Assembly: GCA_903919615.1 (NCBI GenBank)
Contig: CAIXIX010000121.1
Coordinates: forward strand, 1-40,236
From: an uncultured Chthonomonas sp.
GTDB taxonomy: Bacteria; Armatimonadota; Chthonomonadetes; Chthonomonadales; Chthonomonadaceae
Direction: 5' to 3'
Length of the DNA: 40,236 bases
Positions 18,599 through 25,852 of this stretch are shown in pieces; within the stretch, counting starts at the first letter, position 1; every line of letters starts with the position of its first letter. Made by a program: the position numbers and the translations under genes. Under the pieces are notes generated by a model that was not told the DNA's origin, did not search any database, and saw nothing but the letters and a program-made list of their open reading frames with translations.

Positions 18599-20965
18599 AT
18601 GATGCCCTTGGAGATGCATGTGTATACTGCGGTAATCGACGACACGTTTGCATGCACCAGCCTTACGAAATCTGGTAGGCGGCGATGGGTTGCACTCGGC
18701 TTCGCGCTCATCGATTTATTGTTGTTATCCGCTTGTGGCGGCCAGATGCCGGCGGCCGCTCAAATAGTTCGGTTGGGCGCTGGAAGCTATACGACCGCGC
18801 TACCGGCTGGAGCAAAAGAGCCGCAAGTTCAGCCATATGTTGCGCCGGGCGATCACAGACCAGTGCCGACAAACAGGTGGTGGAGTTCGCTTGTTTTCAG
18901 CCAGTTTTCCAACCAGATGTTCCCACATCCTCTTGGTGTGCAGGCATCGGAAAAGGGGCTGCGAATCTACTACCCCGGCGCAGGATACACTGCCAACCGT
19001 GAAGGCATCTTTACGGCTGTAATGCGCGAGCCGGATGACCTGGTTATCGGGCATTCTGAGTGCAGCCAATTCCCGGACGCGCGAGCTGAAGCCTGGAGCG
19101 ACTGGTTTGTCTCAACAGTCTTTGCATCGGCACAGAACCGACTCCACCTCACGTTCGGGCACGGATCGCCGTTCGTATACGGAACCATTCAGGGCGGCAG
19201 CCCGACTGTTAGTTTTCGAAATCCACCCACGATCTTTGCGGGCAATACGCGTAGTTCAACCATAGGGGTTTCTATTTCGGGGCGCAACTATGGATTGTTC
19301 GGGCCATCGGGCTGTCACTGGGAAGGGTTAGGCACGTCTCGCCTTACATGTGTTTTGGATGGCAAATCCTACTTTTCTGTCGCCCTTCTCCCAGATTCAT
19401 CCTCGGACACACTGGCCTTCTTTGCACGTTACGCTCATAACCATGTAACCAACACCAGGGTAACCTGGAGCTTCGACGAGCGCTCCAGCAAAGTCAGCAC
19501 ACACTACACGTTCACTACAAAGAGTTGGGAAGGTTCCGCCACAGGGACTGTTGTTGGCCTCTATCCGCACCAGTATCAGCGGAGTTCGCTCGCTCTTACA
19601 AAGTACAGCTATCAGACAATTCGCGGCGTTCTCAAGGTAGGCGTCGGCGATGGCTTCACGACGGTCACGCCGTATCAAGGCGTCCTGCCCTATCTGCCAA
19701 GTATTGGCAGTGATCGCAGCACACTAAAGCGGTATGTTGATTCCGACGCTATCTCGTTCAAGCCAGCCCCTGCCGACACTTACTGGACAGGTAAGGCTCT
19801 AGGGAAGCTCGCGACGCTATCTTCCATTGCCGATGTATCCAATAATGCAGCAGCTCGCGATCAGTTCAAATCGCGACTGAAGGCCATCCTGGAGACCTAC
19901 TTTACAGCGGAAAGCAAGTCATCGAGCCTCTTCTACTATAACCGCTCATGGGGAACGCTCATCGGTTATCCGGCTTCGTACGGAAGCGATGAGTCGATAA
20001 ACGACCATCACTTTCACTATGGTTACTTTATTAGAGCGGCTGCTGAGCTGGCAAGGTTGGAGCCCGAATGGGCAATCGCCGATCGATGGGGCGGCATGGT
20101 TAACCTGCTAATTCGAGATTGTGCCTCTCCAGACCGAGATGACCCAATGTTTCCCCTGCTGCGCAATTTCGATATCTACGAAGGGCACTCCTGGGCAGAC
20201 GGCAAAGGCGACTTTGCTGACGGCAACGACAACGAATCTTCGTCAGAGGCAATGAATGCATGGACCGGCATCATACTCTGGGGAGAAGCAACCGGAAATG
20301 TCAAACTTAGAGACCTTGGAATCTACCTTTATGTAACGGAAAAGGATGCCATCGACAACTATTGGTTCGATGCGCATCGCCTCTATCCAGCGGCGTTCAC
20401 AATGCCGATGGTGTCGATGTTGTGGGGAGCAAAAGCTGTCTATGCCACCTGGTTCTCGGGCGATCCTATCTCGATGCACGGCATAAACATCCTGCCGGTT
20501 CAGAGTGGATCTCTCTATCTCGGAACCGATCCCGCTCTCGTGCGTCGTAACGTGGAAGGGCTAACCACAGAGCGCAAAGCACGGGATGCGAAGGATCCAA
20601 AACGCGGTCCAGTCGCAAGGGTTGGCGCAAATTGGGGGGACTGGGGAGACATTATCCAGATGTATCATGCCCTGTCGGATGCGCCAGGGGCTATTGCCGA
20701 GACTAATTTCGAGACGCAGAGTATCGAGGGTGGCAATTCTCGCGCCAATCTGTATTTATGGCTGTCGGTCTTCAATGCTGTCGGCGCCGTAGATGCCAGC
20801 ATCTCAGCAGATACAACGAGTTATGCGGTCTTCAAGAAAGGTGGCCGTCGAACCTACATCGCATACAATCCCGGGAAGGCTGCGAAAACTGTAACCTTTT
20901 CAGACGGTAAGACCATCCGCGTGGATGGCCATGATATGGCTGTCGAAAATGGTGAAGCAAGGTAG
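18599..20965 (+). CDS. GH81 endo-beta-1,3-glucanase, predicted lipoprotein
   Basis: The protein of up to 788 residues hydrolyses internal beta-1,3-glucosidic bonds of laminarin-, callose- or fungal-wall-type glucans. GH81 marks are PVPTNRWWSSLVFSQF near residue 90, NDHHFHYGYF with Asp469, EGHSWADG, and NDNESSSEAMNAWTG with Glu546 and Glu550, the region of the catalytic base in the family. Residues about 25-47 form a lipoprotein signal (GRRRW, a hydrophobic run, then LSAC as lipobox), so it should be tethered to a membrane. The first 20 residues are unusual before a signal; a GTG at 18620, six bases after GGAG, may be the true start. The gene begins five bases after the NRPS stop codon, which implies cotranscription. 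Confidence 0.9.
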   Translation: MMPLEMHVYTAVIDDTFACTSLTKSGRRRWVALGFALIDLLLLSACGGQMPAAAQIVRLGAGSYTTALPAGAKEPQVQPYVAPGDHRPVPTNRWWSSLVFSQFSNQMFPHPLGVQASEKGLRIYYPGAGYTANREGIFTAVMREPDDLVIGHSECSQFPDARAEAWSDWFVSTVFASAQNRLHLTFGHGSPFVYGTIQGGSPTVSFRNPPTIFAGNTRSSTIGVSISGRNYGLFGPSGCHWEGLGTSRLTCVLDGKSYFSVALLPDSSSDTLAFFARYAHNHVTNTRVTWSFDERSSKVSTHYTFTTKSWEGSATGTVVGLYPHQYQRSSLALTKYSYQTIRGVLKVGVGDGFTTVTPYQGVLPYLPSIGSDRSTLKRYVDSDAISFKPAPADTYWTGKALGKLATLSSIADVSNNAAARDQFKSRLKAILETYFTAESKSSSLFYYNRSWGTLIGYPASYGSDESINDHHFHYGYFIRAAAELARLEPEWAIADRWGGMVNLLIRDCASPDRDDPMFPLLRNFDIYEGHSWADGKGDFADGNDNESSSEAMNAWTGIILWGEATGNVKLRDLGIYLYVTEKDAIDNYWFDAHRLYPAAFTMPMVSMLWGAKAVYATWFSGDPISMHGINILPVQSGSLYLGTDPALVRRNVEGLTTERKARDAKDPKRGPVARVGANWGDWGDIIQMYHALSDAPGAIAETNFETQSIEGGNSRANLYLWLSVFNAVGAVDASISADTTSYAVFKKGGRRTYIAYNPGKAAKTVTFSDGKTIRVDGHDMAVENGEAR

Positions 20966-20989
20966 TCTCACCGTTACGCATAGGTGAGA
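20966..20989 (+). terminator. Small hairpin after the GH81 gene
   Basis: TCTCACC (20966-20972) pairs with GGTGAGA (20983-20989) around a 10-nt loop directly after the stop codon. No T-run follows, so it may only attenuate or stabilise the mRNA rather than end it. It is in the largest gap (116 bases) between the NRPS/GH81 pair and the ABC genes. Confidence 0.3.
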
Positions 20990-21028
20990 ACTCAAATACG
21001 AGATAGGAATAGAGGGGCAACTTCGCGA

Positions 21029-21042
21029 ACAGGTTTACCTGT
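21029..21042. promoter_or_regulatory. 14-bp palindrome, possible operator upstream of ABC genes
   Basis: ACAGGTTTACCTGT consists of two perfect 6-bp half sites around TT. It lies 40 bases before the ATG of the ABC ATPase gene, where a repressor could act on a local promoter. No cognate regulator gene is present in the window. Confidence 0.35.
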
Positions 21043-21081
21043 CGGTAACGCCGCATTGATGCGAACCGGTTGAGGCAGCAG

Positions 21082-22092
21082 ATGGCCCTATTACAAACCA
21101 CGAATCTCACCAAGATATACGGCAATCGAATGATAGCCGTAAACGGAATTAACCTCAGCATTGAGAAAGGGTGGGTCTACGGGTTGCTTGGGCCAAACGG
21201 CGCAGGCAAGACCACCCTCGTCAAGCTCCTGCTTGGCCTGCAGGCGCCAACCGCAGGACATGCCGAGCTTTTTGGCAAACGCGTTACGCCTAACTCCTCA
21301 GATATCCGTCAGCGAATCGGGTACCTTCCAACGAACCCTAAGTTTCCGCCGACGATGACGCCCATAACCTACCTCGATCTGCTCGGACAGCTTTTCGGTA
21401 TGACGAAAGAGGAGCGGATGCCGAGACTTGCGGGGCTCATTCGGGCCGTAGATCTGCTTCCGGCAGCCAGCAGACCCATCAAGAGTTTTTCCACAGGCAT
21501 GACAACAAGGTTAGGCATCGCCGCTTCTCTGCTGAACGATCCAGACCTGTTGATATGGGATGAGCCGACAGCGGGGCTCGATCCAGCCGGACGTAAATAT
21601 ACGCTGGATCTGCTTCGTGAGCTTGGCAAGACCAAAACCATTATCGTCTCCTCCCACATACTTACAGATATCGACCGCGTATGTGACCATGTCGGAATCC
21701 TTCACGAAGGCAAGATGATATTTGGCGGTTCGGTGCGTGAGATGAAAGAGACGATCGGCCGCAACAACGTAGACATTGAGATTGATGCTGAACCTGAACA
21801 GGCAGATCAGCTTTGCCGCCGACTGGAGGGTATTCCCGAGGTTCTTGGCTTTGAGCGCAAAGGGAATTTTATCGAGATTCGCTTTGCTCCTTCCGAACGG
21901 CTCGCTGCGCCGCTGGGCAAGCTGCTGCTGCTGGCCGACGAGGTCGGCGTAGACATACTCGCAATCGGTTCGACACGCAGTCAAACAGAAGATGCCTTTC
22001 TGCACCTTCTGGAGGTGGATCAATCTGATGGCTTCTCACGCGGCTTCGGCGCCATTTCGCCGAACAGCAATGGCTTGGACAGCGCTCTTTAA
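21082..22092 (+). CDS. ABC transporter ATP-binding protein
   Basis: This 336-residue cytoplasmic ATPase would power the membrane protein encoded directly downstream. It shows Walker A (GPNGAGKTT, Lys43), a Q-loop region, Walker B (LLIWDEP), D-loop (AGLDP) and the switch His in SSHIL. The signature motif reads FSTGM instead of LSGGQ, a variation seen in some ABC-2-type exporters. A C-terminal region of about 110 residues (VDIEIDAEPEQADQL onward) resembles the accessory domain of this class. I choose the ATG at 21082, with GAGG six bases upstream, over the TTG at 21070. The coding end overlaps the permease start by 65 bases. Its cargo is unknown; export of the NRPS product is possible by position only. 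Confidence 0.92.
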   Translation: MALLQTTNLTKIYGNRMIAVNGINLSIEKGWVYGLLGPNGAGKTTLVKLLLGLQAPTAGHAELFGKRVTPNSSDIRQRIGYLPTNPKFPPTMTPITYLDLLGQLFGMTKEERMPRLAGLIRAVDLLPAASRPIKSFSTGMTTRLGIAASLLNDPDLLIWDEPTAGLDPAGRKYTLDLLRELGKTKTIIVSSHILTDIDRVCDHVGILHEGKMIFGGSVREMKETIGRNNVDIEIDAEPEQADQLCRRLEGIPEVLGFERKGNFIEIRFAPSERLAAPLGKLLLLADEVGVDILAIGSTRSQTEDAFLHLLEVDQSDGFSRGFGAISPNSNGLDSAL

Positions 22093-22753
22093 GACAGAGT
22101 TACAAGCGCTCACACGGTCGTGGGTGGTGCGGGGCTGGCTGATTGCTCTGGTCTTGACAGAGCTTTTTACGCTCGCGATTACTGTGCCAAAGAATGGCGG
22201 ATCGACGGTGCCGGCATCATCATTGATCACCGCCAACCTGATGCTCTTTCTGTTTGCATGGAGCGTAGTGATCATAGTGCTTGGCGCTGGTTCGGTTTCG
22301 CTTGAGTCGGATGTGATCTCGGACAGTATTCTCAGCAGGCCCTGTACCCGCACACAATTTATCTCTGCAAAGTTTGCGTCTCGCGTTCTTGTAGTGCTCG
22401 GCGTCTACTTCATTGCAACTGCCATTGCGGGGTTCTCGGCGTGGCGCTATGGCGCAAACGACATGACAATAACGACTCTCGCCACAGGCGTAGGTGTGGT
22501 CGCTCTGGCCGTGTTGTTTCTGCTGTCGCTAGGCATCATGTTCAGCGTCCTCTTCAACAACACCGTTACTGCAGTGGCATCGCTGCTGCTAATTTGGTAT
22601 GTGTGCCACACAGATATTTGGCGCGGTAGGCGCAGACTATCTTTCACCGCAGAGCCTCGCTCGCAACCTCCCCAGAATGCTGAAAGATGCCAACGCAGCG
22701 CAGCTTGCAGATGGTGTGGCCACACATACTGGCATCACACTCACGTTTTCTAA
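22028..22753 (+). CDS. ABC-2-type permease, N-terminal part (frameshifted gene)
   Basis: The open frame codes for the first five membrane helices of an ABC-2-type permease: about residues 20-40, 55-80, 107-130 and two between 143 and 190. The ATG at 22028 has GGAGGTG ten bases upstream and lies inside the end of the ATPase gene. After LLLIWYVC (about 22615) the frame continues into 48 residues rich in Arg, Cys, His and Trp that look like out-of-frame translation. The proper continuation is in the +1 frame from about 22600, encoded by the next entry. One missing GT in the short run TATGTGTGCC would explain the break. The two pieces are best read as one gene, 22028-23489, either broken or carrying a sequencing error. 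Confidence 0.75.
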   Translation: MASHAASAPFRRTAMAWTALFKTELQALTRSWVVRGWLIALVLTELFTLAITVPKNGGSTVPASSLITANLMLFLFAWSVVIIVLGAGSVSLESDVISDSILSRPCTRTQFISAKFASRVLVVLGVYFIATAIAGFSAWRYGANDMTITTLATGVGVVALAVLFLLSLGIMFSVLFNNTVTAVASLLLIWYVCHTDIWRGRRRLSFTAEPRSQPPQNAERCQRSAACRWCGHTYWHHTHVF

Positions 22754-23489
22754 GTCATTAGATGTGCAAACAGCCGAGCAGCCCGCCAACTATGCTATCG
22801 AGTCTCCCGAAGGAACAGTTTATACGGCGGAATCCGCAGTATACGAAAAGCCATCACACAGCGTGGTTCTATCCGGCCTGACCTTGCCGGCCGGCGCAAA
22901 GCTCAAGGTAACGTCGAGAAACATCACGGATGCAGGTGGTGTGGCTGTGAGCCCGGCAGCTAACTCTGTTGAACTTGAAGTGCCGCCGGATGCTTCAGCG
23001 CCTGCTGTAGCTGCTGTCAGCCCCGCTCCTGCATCTGTAGGAGCTATACCTGCCGTGGCTAAAGAACCCGTGCATGCCGTAACATCTAAGAAGCCCGTGG
23101 ACATGCGTGCGCCAGCGGTCCTGCAGTGTGAAGCGACAGCGAGCAGCGTTAAGATCTCATATTCAAGCACGATGGACGCTAAAGAGGTCGAGACTCTGGA
23201 TAACTATGTCGTGGAGAGCCCAGTTGGTAACACGCAGCATCCTCATGCTGCGATGTACTCGCCGACAGCACACTCCGTTTTGCTCAGCGGTTGCAGCTTT
23301 CAACCGGATGATCCAGTACGGGTGACGGTGAAGCATGTGCACAGCGCAAACGGCGTGCCCATCTCAAACAGCAGAAATTCGGCAACCTATGCGGCATTAA
23401 CTACCTGGAAATACGTCCTGGGCTTCGGGCTGCCTACGATTATTGCGTTCATTGTTTCGGTCGTATGGTTCGCACGCAGGGATCTGTAG
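22599..23489 (+). CDS. ABC-2-type permease, C-terminal part with two Ig-like repeats
   Basis: This frame holds the rest of the permease rather than a separate gene: its first Met has no ribosome site, it overlaps the upstream frame, and it begins with a membrane/loop segment (QIFGAVGADYLSPQSLARNLP) typical of ABC-2 permeases. Two repeats of about 90 residues follow (about 22716-22975 and 23110-23397). They share NYxxESPxG and HSVxLSG and resemble bacterial Ig-like domains of the SbsA/Big_5 type. An Ala/Pro/Val-rich linker separates them. The end is one membrane helix and the ABC-2-like tail WFARRDL. The Ig modules therefore sit in the last extracytoplasmic loop, between helices 5 and 6. GH29 starts 24 bases later. 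Confidence 0.7.
   Translation: MCATQIFGAVGADYLSPQSLARNLPRMLKDANAAQLADGVATHTGITLTFSKSLDVQTAEQPANYAIESPEGTVYTAESAVYEKPSHSVVLSGLTLPAGAKLKVTSRNITDAGGVAVSPAANSVELEVPPDASAPAVAAVSPAPASVGAIPAVAKEPVHAVTSKKPVDMRAPAVLQCEATASSVKISYSSTMDAKEVETLDNYVVESPVGNTQHPHAAMYSPTAHSVLLSGCSFQPDDPVRVTVKHVHSANGVPISNSRNSATYAALTTWKYVLGFGLPTIIAFIVSVVWFARRDL
22716..23397 (+). repeat. Two tandem Ig-like (Big_5-type) protein repeats
   Basis: Translated copies align by eye over about 90 residues. Copy 1 has TFSKSLDVQTAEQPANYAIE and HSVVLSGLTLPAG. Copy 2 has SYSSTMDAKEVETLDNYVVE and HSVLLSGCSFQPD. The copies are divergent enough that the duplication is not recent. A low-complexity Ala/Val/Pro linker of about 40 residues lies between them. 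Confidence 0.7.
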
Positions 23490-23513
23490 CCGCACGTTTG
23501 AAAGGATTCGTAA

Positions 23514-24929
23514 TTGAAATCGGGCCTCATACTGATTGCAGCAGCGCTTATTCTGGGAACCACAGGGAGAACCGTCATGGCAGACCAGACCCAGTACAAA
23601 CCAACGTGGGAATCTCTAGATACCCGGCCGATACCGGCATGGTTCGATGAGTCAAAATTCGGGATCTTTATTCATTGGGGAGTCTATTCCGTTCCCTCCT
23701 GGGGGCCGAAAGGCACCTATGCCGAGTGGTATTGGGATGCGATGCAGAACAAGACCGGCGATACGTGGAAGCACCATGTAAAAAACTATGGGGAGAGTTT
23801 CAAGTACCAGGATTTTGCGCCGCAGTTTAAAGCTGAGCTGTTCGATCCGGACCAGTGGGCCGATATTTTCAAGCGCTCTGGCGCACGATATGTGGTCCTT
23901 ACATCAAAGCACCACGAAGGGTTCTGTCTCTGGCCGAATGCCGATAGCTGGAACTGGAACAGCGTAGACGTAGGGCCGCACCGAGATCTTTGTGGCGACC
24001 TTGCGACGGCGGTACGGGCCCGTGGATTAAAAATGGGATATTACTACTCCTTATATGAGTGGTTTAATCCTATCTACCGGATGGACTTCCCGCGCTACGT
24101 GAAAGAACACTTCCAGCCGCAGTTCAAGGACCTGGTTAATCGATACAAACCCTCGATTATCTTCGCCGATGGCGAGTGGGAGCATTCAAGTGCGGAATGG
24201 AAGACGGAAGAGCTGCTCGCTTGGCTATTTAACGAGTCACCCTGTAAAGATGAGGTCGTAATTAACGACCGTTGGGGCAAAGAGACACGCAGCCATCATG
24301 GTGGATACTACACCACAGAGTATGGCGAAGTGGGCGGTGGTGAAAAGCTGGCAGTGGCCCGTAAATGCGAGGAGAACCGCGGTATCGGTGCGAGTTTTGG
24401 CTACAATCGGCATGAGACATTGGATGAGTATCAGACTTCCTATGGCCTGGTATGCCTGCTCGCTAACCTGGTTTCGAAAGGAAGCAACCTGCTGCTGGAC
24501 ATCGGCCCGGCATCCGACGGAACGATACCTGTGATCATGCAGCAGCGGTTAGTAGACATGGGTGATTGGCTTCGCGTAAATGGCGATGCCATCTACGGTT
24601 CGAAGCAATGGGTTGTGCAGGGCGAAGGCCCGACGCCGCCCGCAAAGGATCCTAATGCGGAGCGAAAACAGCGGTTTACATCCAGCGATATTCGGTTTAC
24701 ATCCAAAGGCGAAGTGGTATATGCCATCTGCCTTGCGATTCCAACCGATCCCGTGCAGGTGAAGTCTCTGGGCAAGAACGCAGCTAAACCGGCTCGCCCC
24801 GTGAAGCATGTCGCTCTGCTGGGAAGCGATGAGCAGGTGAAATGGGCCCAAAAGGGCGATGCCCTCGTGATACAGCCGCCGAAGCGAGTCCCCTGCGAAC
24901 ACGCGATAACCTACGCGATTACGTTCTGA
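23514..24929 (+). CDS. GH29 alpha-L-fucosidase, secreted
   Basis: The 471-residue enzyme should remove alpha-linked L-fucose from glycans, probably in the periplasm or outside the cell, as it has a signal peptide (about residues 1-22, ending VMA). Family landmarks are KFGIFIHWGVYSVPSW, YVVLTSKHHEGFCLWP and IIFADGEWE, in which Asp219 fits the GH29 nucleophile. The usual Asp of KHHDGF is Glu here. The start is a TTG with AAAGGA seven bases upstream. It sits 24 bases after the permease and 12 bases before the ankyrin gene, so it belongs to the long operon. GH29 assignment is firm; the exact linkage cleaved is not known. Confidence 0.95.
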   Translation: MKSGLILIAAALILGTTGRTVMADQTQYKPTWESLDTRPIPAWFDESKFGIFIHWGVYSVPSWGPKGTYAEWYWDAMQNKTGDTWKHHVKNYGESFKYQDFAPQFKAELFDPDQWADIFKRSGARYVVLTSKHHEGFCLWPNADSWNWNSVDVGPHRDLCGDLATAVRARGLKMGYYYSLYEWFNPIYRMDFPRYVKEHFQPQFKDLVNRYKPSIIFADGEWEHSSAEWKTEELLAWLFNESPCKDEVVINDRWGKETRSHHGGYYTTEYGEVGGGEKLAVARKCEENRGIGASFGYNRHETLDEYQTSYGLVCLLANLVSKGSNLLLDIGPASDGTIPVIMQQRLVDMGDWLRVNGDAIYGSKQWVVQGEGPTPPAKDPNAERKQRFTSSDIRFTSKGEVVYAICLAIPTDPVQVKSLGKNAAKPARPVKHVALLGSDEQVKWAQKGDALVIQPPKRVPCEHAITYAITF

Positions 24930-24941
24930 TTGGGATATTCT

Positions 24942-25790
24942 ATGCCTGAATCCACACCGTCTGCAGCGTCAACGTCTCAATCGATCTTCGCTCTCATTCG
25001 GGCTGATGAGCTTGCAGGCATCGAGACCCTTCTGGTGAGCGATCCGATGCTGGTGCACTCTCGCCTTTATGAACCTGAAGCGGAGTACGAGCGGCGGTAT
25101 ACTCCCCTGCAGGTTGCTGCTGAAAGTGGCAATCTCAAAGTTTGCAAACTGCTGGTGAAATGGGGCGCGGAAGTGTACACAAACCCATCCTGCACCTATC
25201 CGCCTGTGATCCTTGCACACTGGAAGAAGCACCAGCACATTGTTGATTATTTCCTGAATGAGATTCCCAAACTGGCTGCAGGGACGAACCGGCTTGGGGT
25301 GACCATTAACCTTGCCGGACGCAGCGGATGGATCGATATCGTGCGCAGACATATCGAATTCGATCCATTGAGCGTGCATTATCGGGGCTGGATCGGCGAT
25401 ACTCCTCTTCACTGGCCTGCACATAACGGATATATCGAGATTGTAAAGCTTCTGCTTGAGCATGGGGCCGACCCACGACAGCAAGAGAACAACTGGATTG
25501 GCGGTACTCCGCTGCACTGGGCAAGCGAACGACATCCTGAAATCTGCAAACTTCTGATCGACGCCGGAGCTTATGTGAACGCTCAAGTCGATCGACCCGG
25601 CTCCCACCATCTCGGTGGCACGCCGTTGCACTGGTGCGCCCGGCAGCGAGACGATTGCGCTGAAGTTATTTATATGCTGCTTGCTTACGGCGCCGACCGT
25701 ACCCTCCTAGACGCGGCCGGAAAAACAGCTCTCGATTGGGCGCTGGAATTGAAACATGATCAGGTTGCTGGCGCGCTAGCTGGGAGATAA
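24942..25790 (+). CDS. Ankyrin-repeat protein
   Basis: The 282-residue protein consists of ankyrin repeats, recognisable from TPLQVAAESGNLKVCKLLVKWGA, TPLHWPAHNGYIEIVKLLLEHGADP, TPLHWASERHPEICKLLIDAGA, TPLHWCARQRDDCAEVIYMLLAYGA and a final half repeat. There is no signal peptide or membrane segment, so it should be cytoplasmic and bind a protein partner. The repeats carry a recurring Trp (TPLHW) not typical of the consensus. I prefer the ATG at 24942 to the TTG at 24930. It sits between a fucosidase and an acyltransferase gene in the long operon; the partner cannot be guessed. Confidence 0.88.
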   Translation: MPESTPSAASTSQSIFALIRADELAGIETLLVSDPMLVHSRLYEPEAEYERRYTPLQVAAESGNLKVCKLLVKWGAEVYTNPSCTYPPVILAHWKKHQHIVDYFLNEIPKLAAGTNRLGVTINLAGRSGWIDIVRRHIEFDPLSVHYRGWIGDTPLHWPAHNGYIEIVKLLLEHGADPRQQENNWIGGTPLHWASERHPEICKLLIDAGAYVNAQVDRPGSHHLGGTPLHWCARQRDDCAEVIYMLLAYGADRTLLDAAGKTALDWALELKHDQVAGALAGR

Positions 25791-25852
25791 TTAACTTGGA
25801 TTTGTCGTTAATACAGGTGATATTGTTTGGGGAGGAAGCTTAACCGTACCGT

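Noticed and set aside
18685-19002. 105-residue plus-strand frame with an ATG after AGGCGGCG
   Set aside because: It overlaps the GH81 coding sequence in another frame, and its product is Arg/Cys-rich without any motif, while GH81 motifs run through the same DNA.
22599-23489. Independent secreted Ig-like protein gene
   Set aside because: The first Met has no ribosome site, the frame begins inside the upstream coding region with permease-like sequence, and it ends with an ABC-2-type terminal helix. It is better read as the second part of a frameshifted permease.
24969-25631. 220-residue minus-strand open frame
   Set aside because: It lies wholly opposite the clear ankyrin gene, has no recognisable domain and follows from the codon pattern of the real gene.
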